The notes: generated from the letters alone by a model not told the origin. DNA of 64,000 nucleotides from Aquimonas sp044377145 (GCF_044377145.1 NZ_JBILJQ010000002.1:148108-212107), one strand, 5' to 3'; positions 35,513 to 45,218 are shown, counted from the first letter of the stretch. Numbers and translations are program-made.

Positions 35513-35812
35513 CACATGACTCCAGGTTGAAAGGTTGACATGCGTTGCGCGCAGTCGCGATCACGCTGAACCAGCAGGTGACCGTGAACACTGCGGCAGT
35601 ACGCTTTCGCGCTGCGATGGATTGGCGCATCCCGCGCCGATGCTTCTGTCCAGAGGGGTGGGCGGCATGGACGACGCCGGCTTCAGGTCACTCTTGAGCG
35701 ATTCCGGCATCCGGTGTCATTGCGCCGAGGTCCACGAGCCGTGGTGCCGCATCAGGCCTGCTGAGTGCAGCGGTTCAGCGAAACTGTCGCTGCTTCAACG
35801 CTTTGCAGAACC

Positions 35813-35844
35813 GGCACGGCTGCGGATCTCGCCGCAGCCGTGCC
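35813..35844 (-). terminator. Terminator hairpin after the trypsin-like protease gene
   Basis: GGCACGGCTGCGG (35813-35825) pairs fully with 35832-35844 around ATCTCG, 15 bp past the stop at 35860. The ~270 bp on to the propeller-protein start contain no supported gene. Confidence 0.65.
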
Positions 35845-35859
35845 AGGCTCAAACGGGCC

Positions 35860-36984
35860 TTATGGGCGCTGCAACCAGAACTGGTAGGTGCCAGAACCAC
35901 GATAGGAGTAGACCACCCAGCGGTAGGAGCCGGCAGCGCCGTTGTAACTCACAGCTTCCTCCGAGCTGCTACCGGTGCCGCTGGCCACGCGCGTCCAGCT
36001 GGAACCGTTCCAGCGTTCCAGGTAGAGGTCGTAGTCGGTGCCCGAGGGCCCACGCAGCCAGCCGCGATGCGTGCCCGAGATGGTGCTCTGGTAAGAACTG
36101 CCATTCGGCTGGATGGCCGATTGCCCGGTGCCCGACAGCGAGCCCGAAAAGGCCGTGCAGCCGGTGCAGGGGGCGCCGCCGCCATCACCGCCGCCGGTGT
36201 TGACGTACTGCGCGATCCAGCTGCGGAAGAAGGCGACGTCGGTGTAGACGACATTGGTTGGGCCGCAGGTGCTGTTGTTGCCACCGGCGCGGCTGGTGGC
36301 GCCCGCCAGTGTCCAGCCGCTGCTGCCGCGCACCAGCGCCGGCCCGCCCGAGTCGCCGTAGCAGGCGGTGTTGCTGATGGTTCCGTAGATGCACAGATCG
36401 CCGGTCGTGGCGTTGGCGCAGCTGCTGCGCGCCAGCACTTGGGTGTCGAGCTCCTTCAGCTGTACCGAACCGCCGTCGCCACCGGGATTTGGCGTGGTCT
36501 GGCCCCAGCCGAGCAGACGAATCGCCGAGCTGCTGGCCGGGCTGCTGCTGGCGATGGCGACGGGCGTGATCCCCGTGACGGCGCGCGACAGTCGCAGCAG
36601 GGCGATGTCGTAGCCGTTGACCGCACCGTAGTTCGGATGGTTGATGACCTGGGCCACCGGAATGACCTGGCCACCCGAGCTGCGGTTGGTCGAGCCCACC
36701 CGCACCGACAGGCTGCCGCCAGTGCAATGCGCCGCGGTCAACACCCACTGCGGATGGATCAAGGAGCCGCCGCAGCCGTGGCTGCCGTTGCGCTGAAGTG
36801 AAGCGGTGAACGGATAGGCCTCGCTAGCGAGGCGACCGCCGACGATCTGGATGCCGATTTCGCCTTCATCCTGCTGGGCCGATGCCGAACCGATCAGGCC
36901 GAAAGCGCCGACCAGAAGGCCGGACAGCGCGAGGCGCCAGAACGACCGGGCCTGCGCCCGGCGCTGCGTGAGCTGAAGCTGCAT
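35860..36984 (-). CDS. Secreted trypsin-like serine protease (S1) with C-terminal PPC-like domain
   Basis: 374 residues from the ATG complementary to 36982-36984, with GGGGAG ~9 nt upstream; the extra frame to 37080 lacks an RBS. Signal peptide (LLVGAFGLIGSASA-QQ), short propeptide and mature start IVGGRLASEAYPF (classic IVGG). Catalytic triad: LTAAHC (His), NGYDIALLRL (Asp) and ACYGDSGGPAL (Ser in GDSGGP). After a Gly-rich linker and CTGC come ~95 residues resembling the C-terminal domain of the upstream propeller protein (YDLYLERWNGSSW, YSYRGSGTYQFWLQRP). Probably exported by type II secretion, with the C-domain a sorting or pro-domain. Confidence 0.93.
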   Translation of the reverse strand: MQLQLTQRRAQARSFWRLALSGLLVGAFGLIGSASAQQDEGEIGIQIVGGRLASEAYPFTASLQRNGSHGCGGSLIHPQWVLTAAHCTGGSLSVRVGSTNRSSGGQVIPVAQVINHPNYGAVNGYDIALLRLSRAVTGITPVAIASSSPASSSAIRLLGWGQTTPNPGGDGGSVQLKELDTQVLARSSCANATTGDLCIYGTISNTACYGDSGGPALVRGSSGWTLAGATSRAGGNNSTCGPTNVVYTDVAFFRSWIAQYVNTGGGDGGGAPCTGCTAFSGSLSGTGQSAIQPNGSSYQSTISGTHRGWLRGPSGTDYDLYLERWNGSSWTRVASGTGSSSEEAVSYNGAAGSYRWVVYSYRGSGTYQFWLQRP

Positions 36985-37852
36985 GTTGTGTTCTCCCCGA
37001 ACATTGAGTGATGCCGCGTAGGCAAGGTGGACGGGCCGCCGCTCGGTGGCCTGCCACATCGCAGGGTGGTCGCAGAACATCCGGCGAGGCGGCCCCCCGG
37101 CCTACCTCGTCATGCGCCAACTCGCTTGCGATGGCGGGACGCTAGGACCCGAACGTTCGCAAGTCAAGAAGAAACCAGGCTGAACTATGTGCCGATACAG
37201 CAATACGCGGGCGCAGGGTGCCGCGCTCTGCTGCGCCCGCGCGCGCGCCGCCCGCGCACACGTCTGCCCGCTTCTGTGCCCGCTTCTGTGCCCGATGCTG
37301 CGCTTGCAAAGCCCACTCCCGCGCAGCACGGGGCTGGTAGACCAGACAGGGGCCGAGGCTGCAGGATCGGTCACTGAGCGCGTGCCTGCCCTGCGTTCGC
37401 AGCCGCCGGCTCGCGTGTGCCGAACACGTTGAGTCCTGGTCGTGCCGGATCAGCAGGCCGACCCTGGCGCCGCACAGGCACAGGCATTCCCGCAGCAACA
37501 GCACCTTCGCCGACGCACGAATCGCCCCAGCTACCCGCGTGGCGGGGGCGACGCGACTCGCTGACTGGCGCCTTGTTGCTGCGGATGAAGGCCTCGACAT
37601 CGGCTCGCTGCAGGGGCTCGGGGCCGATGCAGACGCCGCGGGCAAAGCCGTATTCGCTGCGGGGAAAGGTGGTCATGGCGATGCATGTTGCAGGCAGGCC
37701 TTGGGCCAAGGCCTGCGCGCGCGAAGAGCTTGGGTGGTGCCGGTCAAGCGGGCGTCTGTCCGCCTGCGCACGGCTGCGGCTGTTCACACCGTGGGATCAT
37801 CCGGCAGCAAGTGCTGCACAGCCCACTCGCCACGCGACCCGGAGCTTGTCCC
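36985..37852. other. Intergenic region with no confident gene
   Basis: 868 bp between the protease and the P-type ATPase. Open frames occur on both strands; the most protein-like is on the minus strand around 37371-37680 (MTTFPRSEYGFARGVCIGPEP...), but I recognise no family and there is no strong RBS. The part 37200-37330 is rich in GCGC runs and short direct repeats such as CCGCTTCTGTGCCCG. Promoters of both flanking genes should lie here; I see no strong sigma-70 boxes. Confidence 0.4.
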
Positions 37853-40342
37853 ATGTCTGAACGTTCAATCGCGCGGGATCGGGTCCAGGGCCTACGCGGC
37901 GGCGAGGGCCTGACCCACACTGAGGCCGCGTCTCGCCTGCTGCGCTATGGCCGCAATGACGTGGTCGATGCGGCGCCGCGGCGCAGCTGGCAGGCGCTGA
38001 TCGACTCGGCGCGCGATCCGATGCTGTGGTTTCTGGCCGTGGTCAGCGCGCTGTTCTTCGCCACCGGCGACCACGCCGAGGCCTGGGTGCTGCTGGCGGC
38101 GATGGCGCCGCTGCTGGGCATGGACGCCTACCTGCATCGCCGCACCCAGGCCTCGACGGCAGGGCTGGCACAGCGTCTGGCCAGCCAGGCGATGGTGCTG
38201 CGCGACGGCATCTGGCAGACCCAGCCGGCGCACAGCCTGGTGCCGGGCGACCTGGTCCGGCTCAGCCCCGGCGAGTACTGCCCCGCCGACGGCGTGCTCA
38301 GCGCGGGGTCGGAACTACAGCTGGACGAGTCCAGCCTGAGCGGCGAGTCGACTCCGGTGCGCAAAGAGGCGCTGACCGCGGAGCTTGCCGAGTGCGCGCG
38401 CGCCGACGCCCGCCACTGGGTCATTGCCGGCACCCGCGTGCTGGCCGGCAGCGGCGAGCTGCGGGTACTGCACACCGGCGCCGAAACCCGCTACGGCGAA
38501 ATCGCCCGGTTGGCGCAGTCGCTGCCGCAGCGACGCACGCCGCTGCAGCTGGCGGTCGCCGGGCTGGTGCGCGCGCTGCTGATCGGCGCTCTGGCCCTGT
38601 GCCTGCTGCTGTTCGCGATCCGGCTGTGGCAGGGCCGTGGTCTGCTGGATGCACTGCTGAGCGCGCTGACGCTGGCAATTGCCGCATTGCCCGAGGAGTT
38701 TCCGGTGGTGCTGACCCTGTTCCTCGGCGTCGGCGTATTCCGGCTGGCGCGGCGGCAGGCCCTGGTCCGGCGGGCGGTGGCGGTGGAGAACATCGGCCGG
38801 GTCAGCGTGCTGTGCACCGACAAGACCGGCACCCTGACCGAAGGCCGGCTGGCGCTGGCTGAAGTGGTGCCGGCGCCGGGGTTTGAACGCGAGGCCTTGC
38901 TGGCACGCGTGAATGCTGCACTGACGGCAGACAGCACCGACCCGCTGGACCAGGCGCTGCGCGTGGCGGCCGCGTCCGACGACGCCGTGCGTGTGCTGGC
39001 GCGGTTTCCGTTCGCGGAATCGCGCCGCCGCGAAACCGTGCTGCTGGCCGGTGCCGACGGCGGCCCCGACACTGCACTGAGCAAGGGTGCAGTCGAGACC
39101 ATTCTGGCGCTGTGCGCGCTGAGCGAGTCCACGCGCAGCGGTTGGCAGCAGCAGGCCGAGCAGTTGGCGGCGCAAGGCCTGAAGGTGATCGCCTGTGCCG
39201 CAGCGCAGCTGCCCGCTGGGCGCGATGCAACGGAAGAACCCGCCGCCGGTTTCGAGATGCTCGGCCTGCTGGCCTTCGCCGATCCGCTGCGCGAGGGCGT
39301 GCGTGAGGCCGTGCAGGCGTGTCTGCAGGAAGGCATCCGGGTCGTCATGATCACCGGTGACCATCCGGCGACGGCAGCCGCCATCGCCCGCGCGATCGGC
39401 CTCGGTGGCGCGCAGCCGCAGGTGCTGAGCCTGCAGGACAGCGACCGCCCCGAGCCGCGGGCGCTGGCCGCAGCCGATGTGATCGCGCGCGCGCTGCCGC
39501 AGCAGAAGTTGGCCCTGGTACAGCAGCTGCAGGCGGCCGGCGAGGTGGTGGCGGTGACCGGCGATGGCGTCAACGATGTGCCCGCGCTGCAGGCCGCCGA
39601 TATCGGCGTGGCGATGGGCGAACGCGGCACCCAGGCCGCGCGCGAGGCCGGCGATATCGTGCTGCTGGATGACAACTTCGCCACCCTGGTCAGCGCGGTC
39701 GGCGAAGGCCGACAGCTGTTCCGCAACCTGCAGGCCAGCTTCGCCTACCTGCTGATGATCCACCTGCCTTTCGTGCTCACCGCCACCCTGGTGCCGGCGC
39801 TGGGTGGCCCGCTGCTGTACCTGCCGATCCACATCGTCTGGCTGGAGCTGGTGATCCACCCGACCGCCATGCTCGCCTTCCAGCAGCGCGCCGACGGCCA
39901 CCAGCAGCGGCGCGGCGTGAGCCTGCCGCCGGGGCAGCTGTTCAGCGCGCGCGCCTGGCGTGGCCTACTGCTGATCGGCGCACTCGCCAGCGCGGCGGTG
40001 CTGCTGGCGGCGAGCCTGGGCGGCAGTCTGGGCGACGGCGCCCAGCCGGCCCTGCAGCGCAGCCTCGGCCTGGCCGCTCTGCTCGGCTTCAGCGCCAGCT
40101 TGAGCTGCGCCCTCACCGGTTTCCGCAGCGGCACCGCCGCGTTGATCAGCGCGTTCACTTTGGCCAGCCTGGTCTGCGCCCAGCTACCGGCCGTCGGTGA
40201 GCTGCTGCAGACGGTGACCTTGCCGCCAGCCGCGGGCAGCGCAGCGGTACTGCTCGGAATCGGCTGCGGCCTGCTGGCACTGCCGCTGCGCACCCAGCTC
40301 AGCGTGGGTCGCGCACGCGGCCAGCTGGGCAGCGCCGAGTGA
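37853..40342 (+). CDS. Cation-translocating P-type ATPase (P2-like)
   Basis: 829 residues from ATG 37853. Cation-ATPase N-domain (GLTHTEAASRLLRYGRNDV), actuator motif LSGEST (TGES-like), PEEFP in transmembrane helix 4 (ALPEEFPVVLTL), phosphorylation site CTDKTGTLTEG, nucleotide site SKGAVETIL, and hinge MITGDHPATA plus VTGDGVNDVPAL. About ten transmembrane helices. No heavy-metal CPC or N-terminal metal domain, so it belongs to the calcium/other-cation P2 branch; PEEFP instead of PEGLP is typical of a bacterial subgroup of uncertain ion. Sits alone; a VIT-family gene is convergent. Confidence 0.92.
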   Translation: MSERSIARDRVQGLRGGEGLTHTEAASRLLRYGRNDVVDAAPRRSWQALIDSARDPMLWFLAVVSALFFATGDHAEAWVLLAAMAPLLGMDAYLHRRTQASTAGLAQRLASQAMVLRDGIWQTQPAHSLVPGDLVRLSPGEYCPADGVLSAGSELQLDESSLSGESTPVRKEALTAELAECARADARHWVIAGTRVLAGSGELRVLHTGAETRYGEIARLAQSLPQRRTPLQLAVAGLVRALLIGALALCLLLFAIRLWQGRGLLDALLSALTLAIAALPEEFPVVLTLFLGVGVFRLARRQALVRRAVAVENIGRVSVLCTDKTGTLTEGRLALAEVVPAPGFEREALLARVNAALTADSTDPLDQALRVAAASDDAVRVLARFPFAESRRRETVLLAGADGGPDTALSKGAVETILALCALSESTRSGWQQQAEQLAAQGLKVIACAAAQLPAGRDATEEPAAGFEMLGLLAFADPLREGVREAVQACLQEGIRVVMITGDHPATAAAIARAIGLGGAQPQVLSLQDSDRPEPRALAAADVIARALPQQKLALVQQLQAAGEVVAVTGDGVNDVPALQAADIGVAMGERGTQAAREAGDIVLLDDNFATLVSAVGEGRQLFRNLQASFAYLLMIHLPFVLTATLVPALGGPLLYLPIHIVWLELVIHPTAMLAFQQRADGHQQRRGVSLPPGQLFSARAWRGLLLIGALASAAVLLAASLGGSLGDGAQPALQRSLGLAALLGFSASLSCALTGFRSGTAALISAFTLASLVCAQLPAVGELLQTVTLPPAAGSAAVLLGIGCGLLALPLRTQLSVGRARGQLGSAE

Positions 40343-40452
40343 TCGGCGCGCCGCGGAACAATCGGGTGTCGGGGGCGCGCGGCTTCAAACGACGCGGTGG
40401 TGTCGCCGATGCGCGCAGGGACGCTCGACACGCGGGCGATCCGGGAATGAGT

Positions 40453-40471
40453 GGCGCCGCCGGGCGGCGCC
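40453..40471. terminator. Hairpin between convergent P-type ATPase and VIT-family genes
   Basis: GGCGCCGC (40453-40460), CGG loop, GCGGCGCC (40464-40471), 8 bp past the stop of the VIT gene at 40479 and 111 bp past the ATPase stop. Could serve both directions; no U-tract. Confidence 0.4.
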
Positions 40472-40478
40472 GGAGAGA

Positions 40479-41174
40479 TCAAGCCGCGGCGCCAAACAGC
40501 GCGCCCGCACCCCAGGTGCAGGCCATCGCCAGCCCGCCCCACAGCAGTACCCGTGCGGCGCCGCGCAACTTCGGCGCGCCGCCGGTGTGGGCGGCCAGCG
40601 CCCCGAGTGCTGCGAGCAGCAGCAGGCTGGTCAGCAGAACCGCGATAGCCAAGGCCGGCGCTGGCGCCAGCAGCAGCACGAGCAGGGGCATCGCTGCACC
40701 GAATGCGAAGGCGGCAGCCGAGGCCAGCGCCGCCTGCAGCGGGCGGGCGCGCTGCTGCTCGGTGATGCCGAGCTCGTCGCGGGCATGCGCGCCCAGCGCA
40801 TCGTGAGCGGTCAGCGCGATCGCCACCTCGCGCGCCAATGCTGGCGCCAGGCCGCGCGCCTGCTGCAGGGCGGTCAGTTCATCGAGTTCGGCCGCAGGCG
40901 TGTCGGCGAGCTCGCGACGCTCGCGGGCCAGATCGGCGCGCTCGGTGTCGGCCTGCGAACTGACCGACACGTACTCGCCAGCGGCCATCGACAGCGCGCC
41001 AGCCACCAGGCCGGCGCTGCCGGCAACCAGCACGGCAGCGGGCTCGGCACCCGCCGCGGCAACGCCGAGTACCAGGCTGGCAGTGGAGATCAGCCCATCG
41101 TTGGCGCCCAGTACGGCAGCGCGCAGCCAGCCCGTGTGGTGGCCAGCGTGGCGCTCGCGGTGGGCGCGGCTCAT
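40479..41174 (-). CDS. VIT1/CCC1-family Fe2+/Mn2+ transporter
   Basis: 231 residues. LRAAVLGANDGLISTASLVLGVAAAG is the signature first helix of the VIT/CCC1 family, followed by GLVAGALSMAAGEYVSVSSQAD with the ion-path Glu and Met, a hydrophilic metal-binding helical stretch (~75-135) and three more helices. Exports or sequesters Fe2+ or Mn2+. Its start overlaps the cytochrome b561 stop (ATGA), so these two genes form an operon. Confidence 0.92.
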   Translation of the reverse strand: MSRAHRERHAGHHTGWLRAAVLGANDGLISTASLVLGVAAAGAEPAAVLVAGSAGLVAGALSMAAGEYVSVSSQADTERADLARERRELADTPAAELDELTALQQARGLAPALAREVAIALTAHDALGAHARDELGITEQQRARPLQAALASAAAFAFGAAMPLLVLLLAPAPALAIAVLLTSLLLLAALGALAAHTGGAPKLRGAARVLLWGGLAMACTWGAGALFGAAA

Positions 41175-41707
41175 CGCGCGCCCGGCAGCATCCGCCGCAG
41201 GGTGTCATCGCGGCGCAGGTAGTGGTGATACAGCCCGGCCGCCGCATGCAGGCCGATCAGCACATAGCCGGCGGTCGCGCCAATCTCGTGCAGGTCTTCG
41301 AGCGTGTGGGCGAAGTCAGGATCCGGCCCGATCAGGGCCGGCAGCGACAGCCCCCAGAACGGGATCGCGGCACCTTCGGCGCTGAGCAGCAGCCAGCCGA
41401 TCAACGGCATGCCGAGCATGAACACGTACAGGGCCAGATGCCCGGCGCCCGCGGCCAGCTGCTGCACCCTGGACAGGGCCGGGGTGACCGGCGGTATGGG
41501 CCCCCGCAAGCGCAGCACGATACGCGCCAGCACGAACAGCAGCACGGTGAGGCCAGCGGCGAAGTGGGTCGCCTTCATCAGCTCGCGCGGCGCGCTGCCG
41601 CGCGGAAACTCACCGCGGAACTCCATGCAGGCGTACACCACCGCGATCAGCAGCAGGGTCAGCCAGTGCAGTGCAATCAGGCTGCGCGGGTAGCGGGCGG
41701 TCGACAT
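41171..41707 (-). CDS. Cytochrome b561 family protein
   Basis: 178 residues from the ATG complementary to 41705-41707 (AGGAG upstream); the longer frame to 41869 runs into the neighbouring gene. Four transmembrane helices with heme-ligand histidines: RSLIALHWLTLLLIAVVY, MKATHFAAGLTVLLF, and GATAGYVLIGLHAAAGLYHHYLRRDD at the end. Such proteins carry electrons across the inner membrane, often from quinol to superoxide or periplasmic partners. Co-transcribed with the VIT-family transporter, so a link to iron redox state is plausible. Confidence 0.9.
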   Translation of the reverse strand: MSTARYPRSLIALHWLTLLLIAVVYACMEFRGEFPRGSAPRELMKATHFAAGLTVLLFVLARIVLRLRGPIPPVTPALSRVQQLAAGAGHLALYVFMLGMPLIGWLLLSAEGAAIPFWGLSLPALIGPDPDFAHTLEDLHEIGATAGYVLIGLHAAAGLYHHYLRRDDTLRRMLPGAR

Positions 41708-41732
41708 CAGCGTGCTCCTGGTTGGGTAGGAA

Positions 41733-42503
41733 TCAGTTTGAACGCAGGGCCACCGCATTTTCCGTTGCTTCAGGGATTGGCGCGCGCGGCTCAGCCACCG
41801 CTGGGTCCAAGGGGTTGGTTTTCGCGGCGCTCGGTTCATGCAGGGGCAGCTCCGGTGTGTCTTCACCATGGCGATCAGGTGCCCGCTGATTGCGGAGCAA
41901 AGCCAGATTGCGCAGATACACCAGCATGCCGAAGCTCTGGCCGAGGATGATCACGAAGTCGCCGGTGCTGAGCGCATAGGCCAGCAGCAGCAGGCTGCCG
42001 CTGATTGACAGATACCAGAAGTGGACGGGGTTGACGGACGCCTGGGCGCGCTCGGAAAAGTACAGCTGCACAACGAAGCGGCCGGTAAACAGCACTTGGC
42101 CGACGAAGCCGATCAGCATCCACAGCGGCGCGCTGCGGCTGGCGGCAGCGCTGATCGGCACCTCGTGACTGAGCAGTCCGGCCGCCAGCGCCAAGCCGGC
42201 CAAACCGAGCCAGCTCCAGTAGAAGGCCAGCGCGCGGCCGCGCCCGGCGCGCTGCACCAGCTCGATATTGCGCAGATAGATCGCCAGCCCGACCACCTGG
42301 CCGAGCGCGATCACCGGGTCGCGCTGATGCGCCGCATAGGCCAGCAGTAGCACCGCGCCGATCACGCTGAAGAACCAGAAATGCACCGGCAGCAGGCTGC
42401 GCCGGGCCCGCTCCGACAGCAGCCACTGGATCAGAAACCGGGCCGAGAATGCGACCTGCGCAGTCAGTCCGATCGCGATCCACAGCGGGTCGGTTTCGGT
42501 CAT
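41733..42503 (-). CDS. Membrane protein with two LAB_N (lipid-A-disaccharide synthase N-terminal) domains
   Basis: 256 residues from the ATG complementary to 42501-42503, overlapping the GT2 stop by 4 bp. Two tandem copies of the same ~80-residue unit: FSARFLIQWLLSERARRSLLPVHFWFFSVIGAVLLL then FTGRFVVQLYFSERAQASVNPVHFWYLSISGSLLLL, each with three helices ending GQ-x-x-G-x-x-(I/V)YLRN. The unit is the one fused to some LpxB proteins and also found alone beside dolichol-type glycosyltransferases. A role in membrane handling of a lipid-linked sugar is inferred. A hydrophilic 45-residue tail follows. Confidence 0.88.
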   Translation of the reverse strand: MTETDPLWIAIGLTAQVAFSARFLIQWLLSERARRSLLPVHFWFFSVIGAVLLLAYAAHQRDPVIALGQVVGLAIYLRNIELVQRAGRGRALAFYWSWLGLAGLALAAGLLSHEVPISAAASRSAPLWMLIGFVGQVLFTGRFVVQLYFSERAQASVNPVHFWYLSISGSLLLLAYALSTGDFVIILGQSFGMLVYLRNLALLRNQRAPDRHGEDTPELPLHEPSAAKTNPLDPAVAEPRAPIPEATENAVALRSN

Positions 42504-43255
42504 GCGCCGTTCCCGCTTGGACGGCTCTCGTTGACCTCGGTGGGACGACTGCGGCGTGCCAGCCAGGCCACTCCGAACAGATCGACGATACCCACGCCCA
42601 GACGGTTCCACAGTCCGTAGTGCGAAGCCCCGGCGCCGCGTGGCCGATGGTTCACCGGCAGGCTTTCGACCCGCCAGCCGCCCTGCCGGATCAGCGCCGG
42701 AATGAATCGATGCATATGATCGAAGGCCGGCGCGCGCAGCAGGGCGGCACGCTCGACCACGCGGATGCCGCAGCCGCTGTCCGGGGTGGCGTCACCCAGC
42801 ATGGTCGAGCGCACCGCGTTGGCGATCTTCGAGGACAGACGCTTGAGCCCGCTGTCACGACGGCTGACCCGCCAGCCCTGGATCAGCTTCAGCGCCGGAT
42901 CATCGCGCCGCTCGATCTCGGCCAGCAGGCGCGGCAGGTCGGCGGGATCGTTCTGGGCATCACCATCCAGGGTGCCGACCCAGCGCCCGCGCGCGGCGCG
43001 CACGCCGTTGATCAGGGCCGTGCTCTGGCCGGCATTGCGCACATGCCGCAGCACCCGCAGCTGCGGCAGCCGCAGCTGCAGCCGGGTCAGCAGCAGGTGG
43101 GTGTCGTCGCTGCTGCAGTCGTCGACGATCAGGATCTCGTAGTCGCGGCGGCCAGCGAAGGCGGCCACGATCTCGTCGACCAGGCCGGCCAGGTTGCCGG
43201 CCTCATTGTGCGCGGGCACAACAATCGACAGGGTCAGCTCAGGGCTGTTGTGCAC
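42500..43255 (-). CDS. Family 2 glycosyltransferase (dolichol-phosphate-mannose synthase-like)
   Basis: 251 residues. LSIVVPAHNEAGNLAGLVDEI, IVDDCSSDDT (nucleotide-binding Asp pair), TLDGDAQNDPADLPRLL (metal-binding D-x-D) and PVNHRPRGAGASHYGLW are typical of DPM1/ArnC/FlmF2-type enzymes, which move a sugar from a nucleotide to polyprenyl phosphate. It lacks C-terminal membrane helices. Flanked by a GT39 gene (17-bp overlap) and the LAB_N gene (4-bp overlap): a three-gene operon that likely makes and uses a lipid-linked sugar for lipid A or another envelope glycan. Confidence 0.92.
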   Translation of the reverse strand: MHNSPELTLSIVVPAHNEAGNLAGLVDEIVAAFAGRRDYEILIVDDCSSDDTHLLLTRLQLRLPQLRVLRHVRNAGQSTALINGVRAARGRWVGTLDGDAQNDPADLPRLLAEIERRDDPALKLIQGWRVSRRDSGLKRLSSKIANAVRSTMLGDATPDSGCGIRVVERAALLRAPAFDHMHRFIPALIRQGGWRVESLPVNHRPRGAGASHYGLWNRLGVGIVDLFGVAWLARRSRPTEVNESRPSGNGA

Positions 43256-44993
43256 GGGGGATCTCGTTGCTTGGCTGGGGCGGCGCCACTTCGGCGCCAG
43301 TATTCGCGGGTGCCTGCGGACAGTCGGTGCGCTGGGCCGCAGACGGAATCAGCACCCAGTGACGTCGATTCGACCAGCCGAGGTCGATGCTTTGGCCCGC
43401 ATCGATGCAGGCATCCAGGTGCGGGTGCTGCAGCAGCAGCCAGTGTTGTGGGGATTCGCGCAGCCAGGCGTAGGCACGCTGCCGCTGCACCGCCAGCGCA
43501 GTCAGGAAGCCAAACGCGCGCGCATCGCCCTGCGCCTGCAGCAGGAACTGCTCGGGACCGCCCAGCAGGCCCAGGCGCGCGTGCGCCGGCAGCTGCGCCT
43601 GCGCGCGCTGCATCAGCCCGGCACCGGAGCGCGCTGCGTTCATGCCGGCAAAGCCGAGCAGGCCATAGCCCGTCCACAGGCTCAGCATCAACACCGCAAA
43701 GGCCAGCATGCCGCGGCGCCAGAAGATCAGCCCGGCGGCAAGCCCACAGACACCGGCGCCGAAGATCCAGCCCCAGGGCGCGACGCCGTTTTCGAGTTCG
43801 ATCCGCGCGGCGAACGACGGCTGGCCAAGCAGCGCCCAGCCGGCAGCGATCACCAGCACGGCGCTGATCAGCACGCTCAGTACAGCCAGGCCGCGCTGCA
43901 GACCCGGGCGCCGCAGCAGGCCCGGCAGCAGCGGCGCCAGGGCCAGCGCAAGCGCCGGCAGTGCCGGCAGGATGTAGACCCCGCGCTTGCCTGGCGACAG
44001 CGAGAAGAACAGCAGCACCAGGGCGATCCAGCCGAGCAGCAGGAACGGCCGCGCATCGCCACGACCGATCCGCCGCCACCACGCCGGCAGCGCCCACAGC
44101 GAGATCAGCGACATCGGCAGCCACAGCACCGGCACCACCTCGACCGCGAAGTACCAGAACGGCTTGATGTGCATCCAGGCGTTGGCGTAGCGGGTCACGG
44201 TCTGCCGCAGCAGCAGGTCGTCGCGGTAGGCGGCGATCTCGGCATTGCCAGGCTGCGCGGCGAAGTAGAGCAGTGGCAAGGCCCAGGCCAGAATCGGCAG
44301 CAGCAGCGCCAGTGGGCCCAGGCTCCAGCGCCAGCCGCCGCGGATATCGGCCAGGCCATACATCCCGCGCCAGCGGGCGATGGCGTAGGGAATCAGGATC
44401 AGCCAAGGCAGGAAGCCGGTGCCCTTGGTGATCACGCCGATGCCGGTCGCAAGCCCGGCCAGCACATACCAGCCCCAGGCCGGGCCCAGCAGCAGATGGC
44501 GCAGCAGGCCGTACAGGCCGAGGGTGGTGAACAGCACCAGCACCATGTCGATCTGCGCGGTCCGGCCCTGCAGGGTGAACTGCACCGTCAGCAGCAGGGC
44601 CATGCCCGCCCAGAACGCGATCTGTCGGCCGTACAGGCGGCGGGCCAGATCCCATGTCAGGCCCAGCGTGCCGAGCGCGGCCAGCAGCGAGGGCAGCAGA
44701 AAACCCATTCGCGAGCTGCCGGTCAGCGCATAGGCCAGCGCCTGCAGCCACAGGAAGACCGGCGGTTTCTCGGCGTACACCTCGGGCCCGCGATGCGGAA
44801 TGAACCAGCGCCCGGTCTCGATGATGTCGCGGCCGATCAGGGCGAAGCGCGGCTCGTCCGCCGGCCACGGATCACGCAACCCATAGCCCACGCCCAGCAG
44901 CCACAGCGCCGCGCCCGCCAGCAGCCAGAGATCCAGCGGCGCGGAAACGCGTGGCAGCGGGCGGCGGCGGGCGATACTGGTCACGACAGCCAA
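43239..44993 (-). CDS. ArnT-like family 39 glycosyltransferase
   Basis: 584 residues if started at the TTG complementary to 44991-44993; a GTG at 44984 is an alternative. Multi-pass membrane protein with the periplasmic loop Asp-Glu of the PMT/ArnT family (RDPWPADEPRFALIGRDII) and YAEKPPVFLWLQAL (E-K-P-P), plus AQIDMVLVLFTTLG. It should transfer a sugar from a polyprenyl carrier (built by the adjacent GT2 enzyme) to lipid A or another acceptor on the periplasmic face. The C-terminal soluble part (~480-584) is not conserved enough to name. First gene of the operon. Confidence 0.9.
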   Translation of the reverse strand: MAVVTSIARRRPLPRVSAPLDLWLLAGAALWLLGVGYGLRDPWPADEPRFALIGRDIIETGRWFIPHRGPEVYAEKPPVFLWLQALAYALTGSSRMGFLLPSLLAALGTLGLTWDLARRLYGRQIAFWAGMALLLTVQFTLQGRTAQIDMVLVLFTTLGLYGLLRHLLLGPAWGWYVLAGLATGIGVITKGTGFLPWLILIPYAIARWRGMYGLADIRGGWRWSLGPLALLLPILAWALPLLYFAAQPGNAEIAAYRDDLLLRQTVTRYANAWMHIKPFWYFAVEVVPVLWLPMSLISLWALPAWWRRIGRGDARPFLLLGWIALVLLFFSLSPGKRGVYILPALPALALALAPLLPGLLRRPGLQRGLAVLSVLISAVLVIAAGWALLGQPSFAARIELENGVAPWGWIFGAGVCGLAAGLIFWRRGMLAFAVLMLSLWTGYGLLGFAGMNAARSGAGLMQRAQAQLPAHARLGLLGGPEQFLLQAQGDARAFGFLTALAVQRQRAYAWLRESPQHWLLLQHPHLDACIDAGQSIDLGWSNRRHWVLIPSAAQRTDCPQAPANTGAEVAPPQPSNEIPRAQQP

Positions 44994-45218
44994 GGGATCT
45001 CGTTCGATGTTGAGGCCACTGTACGAATCGACCGTTAAGAACTTCCGTGTTGATTCGGATGCCGCAGCAAGCGCGGCGCCAACCGATCAACCCACGGCGC
45101 AAGGCGTCGCCGCCGAGATCTGCGAACCGGATCAGCTCCGCTCAGGGGCGATACGCAGCCCCGGCCGTGGCTCGACCCGCAGCGGCCCGTTTGCCACGCC
45201 CACGATCGACGCCTCGCC

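Noticed and set aside
32531..35530. 999-codon plus-strand ORF
   Set aside because: Mirror of the propeller protein, whose signal peptide, blades and RBS make the minus strand the coding one.
37371..37787. 138-codon minus-strand ORF
   Set aside because: No family recognised, no RBS; might be a remnant, but cannot be supported.
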